From positions 30,817-94,816 of the forward strand of contig NZ_FMAF01000023.1 of assembly GCF_900094565.1 (NCBI RefSeq): a stretch of DNA of 64,000 nucleotides, written 5' to 3'. The translations under genes and the position numbers were made by a program. The notes below the pieces were generated by a model. The model saw only the letters and a program-made list of their open reading frames with translations, had not been told where the DNA came from and searched no databases. Each line of letters begins with the position of its first letter. Position 1 is the stretch's first letter. Source of the DNA: Martinezella lusitana (GTDB taxonomy: Bacteria > Pseudomonadota > Alphaproteobacteria > Rhizobiales > Rhizobiaceae). Positions 8,823 through 17,891 of the stretch are shown one piece after another.

Positions 8823-8949
8823 TTATTCAGGAAAATCCGTCAGAACGACCTTCCCAGACAACCCGCCCGCCTCCATCCGGCGATGGGCGTCCGATGTAGC
8901 CGTGAGCGGATATACCGCTCCAATGACCGGCTTGAGCACTTGTCCTACC
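8823..8949 (-). pseudogene. Zinc-type alcohol dehydrogenase / quinone reductase, C-terminal remnant
   Basis: Read on the minus strand, the 42 codons next to the IS end encode PVGQVLKPVIGAVYPLTATS, then DAHRRMEAGGLSGKVVLTDF and a TAA at 8823-8825. This is the standard C-terminus of medium-chain alcohol dehydrogenase or NADPH:quinone reductase proteins. The remainder is missing on the far side of the IS6 element (9760 onward), so the gene was lost by an IS-linked deletion and not merely interrupted. Confidence 0.75.
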
Positions 8950-9759
8950 GGTATTGCCAAGTTGTTTGAGGCTGGTCGCGTGCCATTACGGGGCGGCTAT
9001 TTTACGCCGCCATTTCGGCGGTGTACTCGGCCCACAGGCCGAATGCGTCAATCCGTGCATGGCGGTATGAAATGGCGGTAAGACTGTCGCGGCGAGCGCG
9101 GAAGATCGTATTGATTTGGTCATGGGCTGACAGGAAGCGTTGCGCCTGACGAGGCGATTTGAACCGCCCCATGATCTTCTCGCGTTTTCGGGTCAACCGG
9201 TGCGAGTTTTCAATTCTGTTGTTCACGCCCTTATGCGCCCGATGATCGGCATCCGGCGCCAGGGTCTGTATAAGCTTGACATAGCTGCCAAGCTTGTCCG
9301 TGACGACGACGCGCGGCTCGCCAAATTGCCTGACCAGTCCGGAGAAGAAACGCTTGGCCGCCTTGGTGTTGCGGCGCCGCTGAACCAAGATGTCGAGCAT
9401 ATCGCCATCCGCATCGATCGCCCGCCAGAGCCAGAACTTCTGTCCGCCGATTGCAATGACGGACTCATCCATATGCCACTTGTCATTTGGCTTGGGGCGG
9501 TCCCTGCGAATGCAGGTGGCAAAATGGCGGTCAAAGCGATTAATCCATAATCGAACAGTTTCCCGGCTAACGATCACGCCGCGTTCAGCAAGCAGGTCTT
9601 CCACATCCGCCGTGCTCAGCGAAAACCGGTAATAGGCCCCCACCGCATAAGCAACAATCTCACGCGGAAAGCGAAACCCCTTCAGCCGGGGAAAAAGGCG
9701 CGGCAATTTCATTGCGCGTCGATACCTGACACGCCAGCCTCAAACAACTTGGCAGTACC
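8950..9759 (-). mobile_element. IS6-family insertion sequence, 810 bp, apparently intact
   Basis: The ends are inverted repeats: GGTATTGCCAAGTTGTTTGA and GGCTGG from 8950, and GGTACTGCCAAGTTGTTTGA and GGCTGG read inward from 9759, with one mismatch in 26. The size is typical for IS6 elements (about 800 bp), and one transposase fills it. The 8 bases outside each end (GTCCTACC and GCAGCAAC) differ, so the target duplication expected for simple insertion is absent. Confidence 0.85.
9002..9712 (-). CDS. IS6-family transposase
   Basis: This 236-residue DDE transposase has the IS6 layout: an N-terminal FPREIVAYAVGAYYRFSLST helix-turn-helix region, then the catalytic Asp in WHMDES, the second Asp in VVTDKLGSY and Glu in NRIENSH, with the usual KREKIMGRFKS stretch after it. 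All three catalytic residues are present and no frameshift is seen, so it may be active. It could drive cointegrate formation and the deletions that appear around this region. Confidence 0.93.
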   Translation of the reverse strand: MKLPRLFPRLKGFRFPREIVAYAVGAYYRFSLSTADVEDLLAERGVIVSRETVRLWINRFDRHFATCIRRDRPKPNDKWHMDESVIAIGGQKFWLWRAIDADGDMLDILVQRRRNTKAAKRFFSGLVRQFGEPRVVVTDKLGSYVKLIQTLAPDADHRAHKGVNNRIENSHRLTRKREKIMGRFKSPRQAQRFLSAHDQINTIFRARRDSLTAISYRHARIDAFGLWAEYTAEMAA

Positions 9760-9797
9760 GCAGCAACATCGTCATGCTCGTTTGGGGCGTGTGGAGG

Positions 9798-11015
9798 TCA
9801 AATCGATGCCTTTTGCAGTCTGTGCTCGATCTCTTCTAAGAAGCCGGGCAGAGGGTACCAGCTGGAATGGACGAGATGGAGCGCGCCGTTGACGGTCGAG
9901 AGGCCAATGGTTTGCTCGCCATCATGGCCTCGAAGGACGACAGGAGCCCAAAGAGCCTCGATCGTCAGATTTCCGATCGATGAGGAATAAGGAAGCTGCC
10001 CAAGATTGGAGACAAGCATGGTTTCGGAGAAGGCGTCTGCGTTGAAACGAGCGCCTTCAGCTTCATCCATGTCAGTCGACATTGCATCATAGACCGCACT
10101 GAATACGGGCGCTCCGCCTTCTAGCGTCTTAAGCGGAAGTAAGGAAGCAGTGACGGACCTAGCCATCTCCCACGCATCGTCAGGCGCGTTGGGTTCGATC
10201 AACGTTGTAGCTTTGGCTATTGCAACAACGCACTCGTCGTTTAGCTCAAGTAGCTTGCGAAGGTCCACCGGAGAGAAGATGCTTACCGCACCGTCGCGCC
10301 ACGTTGGGTCAATACTGCGCCCTGCCAAAGTTGCTGTGGCACAAACGATACCGTGTATAGTGGTCCGTTCAAGACGAGCACGCTCGCGAAGTAGGCCAGT
10401 CGTTTCGGGTTTGAGGATGAGGCTTGTGACGTGCACAGGCTTTTTCAAGCATTCGACAGCCAGCGTGTGCGAGAATTTCTTGCCAGGCGCCGATGATGGC
10501 CGTGTAGGAACACCCAATTTCTGGTCGATCGAGGGCGGGAATTCATAGGGATCCAGTCGCTGCCCTGAAATTGCCGAAAGTAAATCGCGCAGCATAAAGA
10601 TTGATGACAAGCCATCAGCAATCGCGTGATGGGTGACCAGCAGAACGAACGACTTCTCAAGCTCATGGATCAACACCACGCGAGCAAGCGGCCCCTTCGT
10701 CGGATCAAACAGCGTACTGATCTCACGTTCCGCTTCTCTCTCCCACGTTGTTCCAGGAGGCGCGACGCGCAGCGGGATGGGGCGTCGGGAGCATCGGTGG
10801 AAGTGGGGTACTCGCTGTCGCGTGGAATCGATCGAAACAGACAGCATTGGATGACGTGCCTGCAATGCATCCACAGCCGCCCTCCAATCAGTCACGAGAG
10901 TTCGTCCCTTTATCTCTGCGACGATACAGAAATGCTTGGGACAACTGTGATCGAAGAGCCAGAAGAACTCCTCAATGACGCCCAGCGGTCGCACCACGTC
11001 GAAATCAGTATCCAA
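9798..11015 (-). CDS. Stand-alone condensation-domain / acyltransferase-like protein
   Basis: This 405-residue protein shows the chloramphenicol-acetyltransferase/condensation fold. The active-site motif is HHAIADG at 129-135, followed by S137. The N-terminal segment PLGVIEEFFWLFDHSCPKHF and late elements (VSNLGQLPYSSSIGNLTIEA) resemble PapA-type and phthiocerol-type acyltransferases. No carrier protein, adenylation domain or PKS/NRPS gene is visible nearby, so it would act alone, transferring an acyl group to an alcohol or amine. It follows the aldo/keto reductase on the same strand after a 220-base gap. It may belong with the redox enzymes upstream, but co-transcription is an inference. Confidence 0.7.
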   Translation of the reverse strand: MDTDFDVVRPLGVIEEFFWLFDHSCPKHFCIVAEIKGRTLVTDWRAAVDALQARHPMLSVSIDSTRQRVPHFHRCSRRPIPLRVAPPGTTWEREAEREISTLFDPTKGPLARVVLIHELEKSFVLLVTHHAIADGLSSIFMLRDLLSAISGQRLDPYEFPPSIDQKLGVPTRPSSAPGKKFSHTLAVECLKKPVHVTSLILKPETTGLLRERARLERTTIHGIVCATATLAGRSIDPTWRDGAVSIFSPVDLRKLLELNDECVVAIAKATTLIEPNAPDDAWEMARSVTASLLPLKTLEGGAPVFSAVYDAMSTDMDEAEGARFNADAFSETMLVSNLGQLPYSSSIGNLTIEALWAPVVLRGHDGEQTIGLSTVNGALHLVHSSWYPLPGFLEEIEHRLQKASI

Positions 11016-11239
11016 AACGCTATCCTTTTCATTCTAATCATTCGATTTTATCGGCTGTCAGGAACTACTTGGATCGACGTTGACCCAGTGAAGCCTCTTC
11101 GCCGAAAGGCGACCACGTTTGGGACATGGCGCCTGATACAGCGCCGCCCTCCATAGGGTGCGCGATCACGAATTCACTGTAGAGGACACGCTGCTCGCTC
11201 ACTGTCGTGACCGAAAGCGCTCCTGAATAATCGCCAGTC
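11016..11239 (-). other. Short region with possible gene remnant
   Basis: A 67-codon open stretch (11065-11268, minus) includes DYSGALSVTTVSEQRVLYSE and FVIAHPMEG. It is faintly like the middle of SRPBCC (Bet v1-like) proteins but overlaps the end of the aldo/keto reductase gene. I would not call it a gene. Nothing else stands out here. Confidence 0.2.
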
Positions 11240-12067
11240 TCAGTCGGTGGCATTCCAGTCACACGCAAAAGGCGGATTGACGAAGCGTTGGTCCTTGGGG
11301 AGGGAGGCTATCAAGGAGAGGTCTTCGTCATCCAGCCGGATCGATGCTGCATCGAGATTTGCCTTTTGAGTTTCGGTTCGCGCAGCCTTCGGGATCGCGA
11401 TCACCCCTTCCTGGCCGAGGAGCCATGCGACAGCGACTTGCGACCCGCTAACATTGTGTTTCAGGCCAATCGACTGCAGGATTGGGTCGCTCGCCGCGCG
11501 GCCCTGCGCCAAAGGGGCATAAGCAGTCAGCGCAATTCCCTTGGTGCGCAGGTACTGAAGCATCGGCGCTTGCGACCGATACGGATGGTACTCGATCTGA
11601 TGAACTGCGATCGGAACCCGTATGTCTTCCACAACGCGCCGGATCATTGGCATGTTGAAATTGCACACGCCGATCGCTCTCGCATAGCCATGTTCACGAA
11701 GACGCGCCATCGCAGTCAGGGTTGAGGCTATGTCCATGTCGGCCGATGGCCAATGCACGAGAAAAAGATCGACATAGTCCATCTTCAGCTTTTCGAGGCT
11801 TGTAGCAAAGGCTCGCTGCAAAGCTTCCGGCGCCAGTTGATCGTGCCAGACCTTGGTCGTGACGAAGAGTTCGCGACGATGAATGCCCGAGCCTGCGATT
11901 GCCGTACCGACCGCCGCCTCATTTTCATACATTGCCGCGGTATCAATATGCCGATATCCGAGCGAAAGCGCGGTTTCCACCGCCGGCTGCGCGCTGACGC
12001 CCGGCATCCGGAACGTTCCGAGGCCAAGACGAGGTATCGTCACACCCTGCGTTTCGATTGTGTCCAT
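11240..12067 (-). CDS. Aldo/keto reductase
   Basis: This 275-residue NADPH-dependent reductase has the full catalytic tetrad: Asp42, Tyr47, Lys72 and His105 (HIDTAAMYENE, VTTKVWH, LFLVHWP). The cofactor phosphate-binding end is IPKAARTETQKANLDAASI. The start at 12067 is supported by AAGGAG eight bases upstream; a longer frame to 12085 runs into this ribosome site. It resembles 2,5-diketo-D-gluconate reductase-type enzymes, but the substrate is open. It lies between the condensation-domain gene and the NmrA-like gene, all minus strand. Confidence 0.9.
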   Translation of the reverse strand: MDTIETQGVTIPRLGLGTFRMPGVSAQPAVETALSLGYRHIDTAAMYENEAAVGTAIAGSGIHRRELFVTTKVWHDQLAPEALQRAFATSLEKLKMDYVDLFLVHWPSADMDIASTLTAMARLREHGYARAIGVCNFNMPMIRRVVEDIRVPIAVHQIEYHPYRSQAPMLQYLRTKGIALTAYAPLAQGRAASDPILQSIGLKHNVSGSQVAVAWLLGQEGVIAIPKAARTETQKANLDAASIRLDDEDLSLIASLPKDQRFVNPPFACDWNATD

Positions 12068-12136
12068 TGAATATTCTCCTTCCACAACAAAGCTGGAGAT
12101 GCAGGCGGAAGAACCCCCTGCATCCTAATCGCTCTA

Positions 12137-13018
12137 TCAGGCGCGATCGTCGGTGTTGTCACCGGCCACGAGTGCGTCTACGACCTGCTGCAGCGAGGTA
12201 TTTCCCTTTTTCGCGAGGCGGCCGCTGTCCTTGAACTCGATCCAGCTTTCATTGAAGCCGTCGAGCATGCGAATACGCGGCGTCGGGTTCTTCATCCCTT
12301 GCGAGCGGAACAGGTCCTCCCAGGTTTCGCGGTTGACAACCTCGACCTTCACCGGCCTCTTGAGCGCAACTTCGAACGCTTGCGCGAGGTCATTTGGCGA
12401 TACACGCTGAGCAGCCTCCAACTCGATGACCCGTTTTCCGGTCCAATCCTGCTGGATTAGTTCTCCCGCCAGGATCCCGATGTCCTTCGTTGCGATCATC
12501 GGGAACTTTTTGTCCGCGGGCTGCAGGAAGCTGTAAAGAATGCCAGTGTCGCGGGCCGCGCCTACGTCCCAAAGTGCATTTTCCATGAACCATGCGGGCC
12601 GGAGGAAGGTGACAGGCAGGTCAAGTTCGTTGAGGGCTTTTTCCAGCATCGTGCGCTGGGACAGCAGATTGTCCTCTTTCGCGTCTGCGCCGATCGTCGA
12701 CAGGCAGAGGACTTTTTTCGGGTGTGCGGTCTTTAGAGCGGCGACGACACTGTCGATCACCTTTTGCGCCTCGGGATAGCCAGGCTCGGGGTCGAACTCG
12801 GACGGCGGAAGAATGAACACGGCTTCGGCGCCGACAAAGGCGGCCGACAGCGCCTTTGCGTCTTCCATCTCGGCTAGAGCAACCTCGCAGCCGAGAGCGG
12901 CCCATGATGCGCCCTTGGCCTGATCGCGAACGATCGCACGGACGGCCTTGCCGTTTGCAAGCAGGGTCCGCGCAAGCGCGCCGCCGACTTTGCCGGTGAT
13001 TCCAGTGATAGCGTACAT
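12137..13018 (-). CDS. NmrA-like NAD(P)-binding protein
   Basis: This 293-residue atypical SDR/NmrA-family protein has the N-terminal Rossmann motif TGITGKVGG at residues 5-13 and VRAIVRDQAKG shortly after. It lacks the SDR Tyr-x3-Lys pair in the usual place, so it may be a redox sensor or an isoflavone-reductase-like or quinone-reductase enzyme. The RPAWFMENAL segment is typical of NmrA proteins. It is placed 30 bases after the serine hydrolase gene on the same strand, so likely in one operon. Confidence 0.82.
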   Translation of the reverse strand: MYAITGITGKVGGALARTLLANGKAVRAIVRDQAKGASWAALGCEVALAEMEDAKALSAAFVGAEAVFILPPSEFDPEPGYPEAQKVIDSVVAALKTAHPKKVLCLSTIGADAKEDNLLSQRTMLEKALNELDLPVTFLRPAWFMENALWDVGAARDTGILYSFLQPADKKFPMIATKDIGILAGELIQQDWTGKRVIELEAAQRVSPNDLAQAFEVALKRPVKVEVVNRETWEDLFRSQGMKNPTPRIRMLDGFNESWIEFKDSGRLAKKGNTSLQQVVDALVAGDNTDDRA

Positions 13019-13048
13019 GTCTGATTTTCCATTCAGAAAGAGGAGAGA

Positions 13049-14329
13049 TTAAGCGAGGCCGTCATAGAGCCCGCGTTCGAAGTCGCCGTAGAGAGCAACG
13101 ACGCGGTCGTCATAGAAGGGAAGGAGCTGCGTAAAGAGGGATCCGGTGACCTTACGGACGGGATCGATCCAGAAGTGGCAATTGAGCAGTCCGGCCCAGG
13201 ACACGCTTCCCGCAGAGCGGCCGTGCGGGCCCGCCTCAGTGTTGATGTCGAAGGAGTAGCCCCATTTGTGCTTCTGATCCGGAAACTGATCGAAGCTGTT
13301 CGAGTAGGCCGGTGCGGCCGACTCCATCTTGCGAACATTCAGATCCCCGATCTGATTCTGCATCATCATCGCGACGGTCTCAGGCTTGAGGATCTGAACC
13401 CCGTTCAACTTGCCTCCATGGAGCAATGCCTGAAGGAGCATCATGTAGTCTTGCGGGGTGCTGTATGCGCCGCCACCGCCCATGAAAAATTCCGGCCTCT
13501 GAGGCATCTCGAACGGCATCGCTTTCAAGCCGCCGTCAGTCTCTCTGCTGAAGCATGTCGCGACACGGCGCTTCTGCTCGCTGCTGATCAGAAACCCCGA
13601 ATCCTTCATTGCAAGTGGCGCGAAAATGTTCTCGCGAAAATAGACTTCCAACGACTGATCGCTAACAGCTTCGACCAGCTTGCCAGTCCAGTCCATGCTG
13701 ATGCCGTACTGCCAGCGCTCCCCCGGCTCGAATTCGAGCGGCACATTGAAGGCGGCGTTCTGGCAGGTGGCGATATCGGGTAAGCCGGTGGCGGTCTCGT
13801 ACCGCACTATCACATCACTCCAGTTCGCATAAGTGTAGCCGGAGGTATGCGTCAGAAGGTGATGAACCTTGATTGAGTTCCTGGCGGGACGCAGCTGTGG
13901 CTGACCGTTGGCATCAAAACCCACCAGCACCTTGGGTGCAGCAAGCTGCGGCAGGTATTTCGACGCATCGTCATCCAGCTTGAGGCGGCCCTGCTCAACC
14001 AGTTGCATGCATGCGGTCGCCGTAATCGCCTTCGTCATCGACAGAAGCCAAAAGACCGTGTCAGGCCTCATCGCGGTACCGGTGTCTACATTTGCCTTGC
14101 CGAAGAGGCCTTCATAGACGATGCCCTTCTGCGTTGCAGCCATAGCTACTGCACCAGCGACCGTGCGGTCATTGACTGCCTTCTCTATCGCGGCATCGAT
14201 GGACTTAAACTTCGCATTTTTGAGGCGTGGGCTCTGGCTTGCTGCCTGAACAGCGCTTGCCCCAAGATATGCCGCCGCGACGGCCATGGTGCCGCGCGTC
14301 AGCACCGCTCTTCTCGTGATCTCATTCAT
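13049..14329 (-). CDS. Serine hydrolase, class C beta-lactamase/esterase family
   Basis: This 426-residue enzyme has a twin-arginine-type leader (TRRAVLTRGTMAVAAAYLGA) with cleavage likely after AVQA near residue 29, so it acts in the periplasm. The SxxK nucleophile motif is SMTK at 97-100 and the second motif is the Tyr in WQYGIS at 204, in place of YxN. The Beta-lactamase fold continues with HHLLTHTSGYTY. Such proteins are usually esterases or D-aminopeptidases, not true beta-lactamases. It is the first gene of the unit with the NmrA-like and aldo/keto reductase genes and is divergent from a LysR gene. Confidence 0.87.
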   Translation of the reverse strand: MNEITRRAVLTRGTMAVAAAYLGASAVQAASQSPRLKNAKFKSIDAAIEKAVNDRTVAGAVAMAATQKGIVYEGLFGKANVDTGTAMRPDTVFWLLSMTKAITATACMQLVEQGRLKLDDDASKYLPQLAAPKVLVGFDANGQPQLRPARNSIKVHHLLTHTSGYTYANWSDVIVRYETATGLPDIATCQNAAFNVPLEFEPGERWQYGISMDWTGKLVEAVSDQSLEVYFRENIFAPLAMKDSGFLISSEQKRRVATCFSRETDGGLKAMPFEMPQRPEFFMGGGGAYSTPQDYMMLLQALLHGGKLNGVQILKPETVAMMMQNQIGDLNVRKMESAAPAYSNSFDQFPDQKHKWGYSFDINTEAGPHGRSAGSVSWAGLLNCHFWIDPVRKVTGSLFTQLLPFYDDRVVALYGDFERGLYDGLA

Positions 14330-14440
14330 GATTGTTTACCTTGAATCCAGACGGATCGCGGGTCTGGTAAACCGCTCGCCTTCGAAAGGCCGACGGTGAA
14401 TACCTATCAAGAGCCATGGCATGCTAAAAGATCATAATAG

Positions 14441-14455
14441 TCATATTACAAATGA
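14441..14455. promoter_or_regulatory. LysR-type box between serine hydrolase and lysR genes
   Basis: TCAT-ATTACAA-ATGA (14441-14455) is a 15-base interrupted palindrome containing T-N11-A, the LysR-regulator consensus. It sits in the divergent promoter region, 46 bases before the lysR ATG, and probably serves both genes. Confidence 0.5.
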
Positions 14456-14501
14456 CAAAAAATCACTGTTATTCCTTTCCACGGAATGCGAAAGCCTTGT
14501 C

Positions 14502-15416
14502 ATGAGTTTTGACGGACGTCTTCTCACTGGGGTGAGTGTATTCTTGGCAGTTGCCGACGCCGGCAATTTCGCCAAGGCCGCGGACGTATTGGGAGTGACC
14601 CCTTCCGGCGTCAGCCGGTCAATCGGGCGACTTGAGACGAGGATGGGCGTACGTCTGTTTGACCGCACACCACGTTCCGTCGCGCTGACTGAAGAGGGAC
14701 GTCTGTTTCGTCTACAGGCCCTACCGCTCGTCGCCGGTCTGGAGGAGGCCGCCGCGACCGCCGCGGGATCGGCAGCTGCGGTCGCCGGGAGGCTGCGCGT
14801 ATCGATCGACCCTTGGTTCGCAAGGATGGTATTAGCGCCTCAGCTTCCGCGGCTCACCGAAAAATATCCAGATCTGAAAATCGATCTTATGACGACGAAC
14901 GCGCGTGACGATATGATGAGCGGGTTCGATGTGGCTGTCAGATTTGGCTCGACGAATGCCGGGTCACTCATAGCAAGAAAGCTTCTGGATATCCGCGTCA
15001 TCACTTGCGCAGCCCCCGCCTATCTCGAGAAACTCGGCGAGCCGGTCCGACCGGAGGAAATAAGTGGTCACGAAGTTATTCTGTTCCGGGACCCGGAAAC
15101 CGGCCGAGCTTTCCCTTGGGAATTTCATCGAGGTGGTGAAGTTGTCAGCGTGAAAGTCGACGGCAGGATAATTTTCGACGACCCATCCGCAGCCATTGCC
15201 GCCTGCATGGCCGGTCAAGGTATCTTTCAGAGCCTGGAGATCGGTTTGGATCCCTGGCTTAAAAGCGGCGGGCTGAGACAAATTCTCAAAGACTGGTCGG
15301 ACGAACATTATCCCTTGTATGCGTACCATCCGGCGCGCCATCTGCCACCGGCAAAGGTCAGAGCTTTCCTTGATTTTGTACAGCAGATCGCCAAGGAAAA
15401 AGCGCGCGACGGCTAA
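14502..15416 (+). CDS. LysR family transcriptional regulator
   Basis: This is a 304-residue regulator from the ATG at 14502 (MSFDGRLLTGVSVFLAVADA). An earlier in-frame ATG at 14421 would add 27 residues and place the LysR box inside the gene, so it is less likely. The helix-turn-helix is at about residues 18-40 (NFAKAADVLGVTPSGVSRSI) and the substrate-binding domain starts near 90. It is divergent from the serine hydrolase, NmrA and aldo/keto reductase unit and presumably controls it. The ligand is unknown. Confidence 0.87.
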   Translation: MSFDGRLLTGVSVFLAVADAGNFAKAADVLGVTPSGVSRSIGRLETRMGVRLFDRTPRSVALTEEGRLFRLQALPLVAGLEEAAATAAGSAAAVAGRLRVSIDPWFARMVLAPQLPRLTEKYPDLKIDLMTTNARDDMMSGFDVAVRFGSTNAGSLIARKLLDIRVITCAAPAYLEKLGEPVRPEEISGHEVILFRDPETGRAFPWEFHRGGEVVSVKVDGRIIFDDPSAAIAACMAGQGIFQSLEIGLDPWLKSGGLRQILKDWSDEHYPLYAYHPARHLPPAKVRAFLDFVQQIAKEKARDG

Positions 15417-15864
15417 GCGAAAGACAAGACATTGCCGGGCGGGTGTGAGACCGTTCCTCGTTTCACATAACAAGGTGCCGTCGGAACTGTGGACTCTGTT
15501 TTTCAAGCAGATGGATCGAAACATTTGCCCGGGGGTACACGCCTGTGGCCGAAAAAGATCCGATGGTCTATGATCTCCACTGGGACGAAGACGAGCGGCT
15601 CAACGAATGGTGCGGCATGTTGCGCCAAGAGGAGGACTTGCTGGAGGTGTTGCAGGCGATCATTACCCTCGATGCTTGGAACGAACTTTCCGGCTTCAGC
15701 ATGCGCCGTGGCTCTTCCGGCTGCCTTGCGCCTCGATCCTGCGGTAGGCCGGCGTCACGTCAGGCGCCTATCTGGTCGCGATCAATCTCGGCCTCAAAAC
15801 AATTCTGGTCGATCGGCGCCGGCATCGCGATCGCGAATCCAGCACAGGTGTTGGGAGGGCCTGT
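15417..15864. other. Intergenic region with an unassigned short frame
   Basis: An open stretch at 15545-15886 (plus) starts MAEKDPMVYDLHWDEDERLN with an acidic, plausible N-terminus. It then becomes Ser/Arg-rich, as though it had shifted frame near 15715. It overlaps the 3' end of the chemoreceptor gene. It may be a decayed small gene; no family was recognised. Confidence 0.25.
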
Positions 15865-17697
15865 TCAGCCTGCGCGTCGCATCTGATGGCCTATTCTATA
15901 TAGCTCGCTTGCAGAGCTATTGGTGCGGAAGCCTCGGATAAGATCCAGCAGGTCGCCAGTGTCGTTGGCGAGAACTTCTGCCGAAGCGGTCGTTTCTTCC
16001 GCCATGGCGGCGTTCTGCTGGGTAGCCGTGTCGAGCAGGTTGAGCGCAGAGGAAATCGAGCGCAGGGTCGAATCCTGCTCCTGAGCGCTGTGCGCGATTT
16101 TCGAGACGATATCATCGGCGGCGGTGATCTGGCTGGAGATCCGCTTCAGTGCCTCGCCGGTCTTACCGACCATTTGCACACCCTGTTCAACCTGGCCGCT
16201 GGAGCGGGCGATCTGCTCCTTAATTTCCTTGGCGGCCGCGGCAGAGCGTTGAGCAAGTTCGCGCACCTCCTGAGCAACGACCGCAAAGCCCTTGCCGCTG
16301 TCGCCGGCGCGCGCCGCTTCCACGCCCGCATTGAGGGCGAGCAGGTTGGTCTGGAAGGCGATCTCGTCGATGACGCCAATGATCTTGGTGATCTCGGTGG
16401 CCGATTGCTCGATACCGCTCATGGCGGCGATCGCCTGCCCGACAATACCGTCACTCTGGCGCGCTTCCTGACTGACGGACGCCACACGGCTTGCAGCTTC
16501 CCGGGCACCCTCCGCCGTCTGGCGAACCGCCACCGTCAGCTCGTCGAGAGCTGCGGAGGTCTCTTCCAGATTGGCGGCCTGACGCTCGGTGCGCTGTGCA
16601 AGCTCGTTAGAAGCGCGACGGATCTCTTCCTTGGAAACACTGATATCGGTGCCTTTCAGGTTGACGCGGCTCATGGCCTGTTCGAGGCGGGAAAGGGCAT
16701 CGTTAAAGTTATGGCGCAGACCCTCGTACTTTGGACCTAGATCGGCGCAGCGAACCGTGAGGTCGCCGACAGAGAGCTTCTCGAGCGAGACGCCGATGGT
16801 GGCGACCACATGCGTTTGCTCTTCGGCTTCCTTACGCTGGGCATCAAGATTGCGCTGGCGCTCGGCGTCCAGTTCGTGCTGCTGCTCTTCCTGCCGTGCC
16901 AGCATAGTGTGGCGCTCGCGCACTTTCTCCTGGAGTGCCTTGGTCGCACGCGCCATCTTGCCCACTTCATTGCCCATGTCGGTGTGGGGAATATCCAGGG
17001 TGACGTCTTCATCGGCCACGGCATTCAGCGCGTCGTGGATGGCATTGAGCGGACGCGAAATCCCTCGGATGATGAAATAGGCCGCAGCAATCGCCAGCAG
17101 GAACGCAAGCGCGGAGCCGCCGACTATTTTGATGGTCGAATATCGGATATCTTCTTTCAGATCGTCCGTGTAAAGCCCTGTAATGATGACGATCTGCCAT
17201 GGTTCGAAGACTTTGGCATAACTTGCTTTGGAGTAGCTTCGGTCATTCGGGTCCTTGCCCGGCTTCGGGCCGATGAACTCGACATAGCCGCCGCCGGCCC
17301 GGCCCAGCCGAACGAGTTCGTCGCGATAGGCAAAGCCATTGGCGTCCTTCACGCCTTTGTTGCTTTGGCCGACACTCGGCGAGGTCGGATGAAATACCAG
17401 CACGACATTGTAGTCGTATCCGTAGAAATATCCGTCCGGCTCGAAGGTCATCTTGTTGAGCTGGCCATAAGCCTGCTTCTTGGCTTCATCAAGCGACAAT
17501 TGGCCCTTCTCGACCCGGCTTTGATAGTCCTTCAGTATGGAGATAGCCGTTTCCACTTGCGTGCGCAGCATTTCATAGCGCTCATGGTAGATGGCCGTCG
17601 TTGAGGACCGAATCTGAAGGAATGTCAGGACTGCGAAAGTCGTTATCATGGCTCCAACCAGCAAAAACAGCTGGAGCGAGATTTTCATGTTCTTCAT
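15865..17697 (-). CDS. Methyl-accepting chemotaxis protein with Cache sensor
   Basis: This 610-residue inner-membrane chemoreceptor has TM1 at about 8-27, a periplasmic single-Cache domain (DGYFYGYDYNVVLVFHPTSP and FEPWQIVIITGLYTDD), and TM2 near 190-211. HAMP follows (ISRPLNAIHDALNAVADEDV), then a second HAMP-like segment, and the signalling hairpin with the conserved tip EIAFQTNLLALNAGVEAARA. Its C-terminus has no CheR/CheB pentapeptide. Cache domains of this kind bind small carboxylates or amino acids. It stands alone without che genes nearby, so it feeds a chemotaxis pathway encoded elsewhere. Confidence 0.93.
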   Translation of the reverse strand: MKNMKISLQLFLLVGAMITTFAVLTFLQIRSSTTAIYHERYEMLRTQVETAISILKDYQSRVEKGQLSLDEAKKQAYGQLNKMTFEPDGYFYGYDYNVVLVFHPTSPSVGQSNKGVKDANGFAYRDELVRLGRAGGGYVEFIGPKPGKDPNDRSYSKASYAKVFEPWQIVIITGLYTDDLKEDIRYSTIKIVGGSALAFLLAIAAAYFIIRGISRPLNAIHDALNAVADEDVTLDIPHTDMGNEVGKMARATKALQEKVRERHTMLARQEEQQHELDAERQRNLDAQRKEAEEQTHVVATIGVSLEKLSVGDLTVRCADLGPKYEGLRHNFNDALSRLEQAMSRVNLKGTDISVSKEEIRRASNELAQRTERQAANLEETSAALDELTVAVRQTAEGAREAASRVASVSQEARQSDGIVGQAIAAMSGIEQSATEITKIIGVIDEIAFQTNLLALNAGVEAARAGDSGKGFAVVAQEVRELAQRSAAAAKEIKEQIARSSGQVEQGVQMVGKTGEALKRISSQITAADDIVSKIAHSAQEQDSTLRSISSALNLLDTATQQNAAMAEETTASAEVLANDTGDLLDLIRGFRTNSSASELYRIGHQMRRAG

Positions 17698-17891
17698 CGA
17701 TACCCACCGCGCTGAGTTGCTGTCGTGCCCGTCGCGAAGACTGGGTCACATTGGCAACAATTCCTGCGCCTCCTGCGCATCACCGAACGCAACATGCATC
17801 CCAGAGCTAAGATTAGATTCTAAATTTAAATAAAAAAATAACTTGCTTAGATGAGCTGTTGGTTTCCGCTCAAAATTGAGCCGGTTATGGA

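Noticed and set aside
13049..14329. Possible beta-lactamase resistance gene
   Set aside because: The SMTK motif is present, but the Tyr motif is YGIS and the protein has esterase-like features and length, so a resistance role is not supported.
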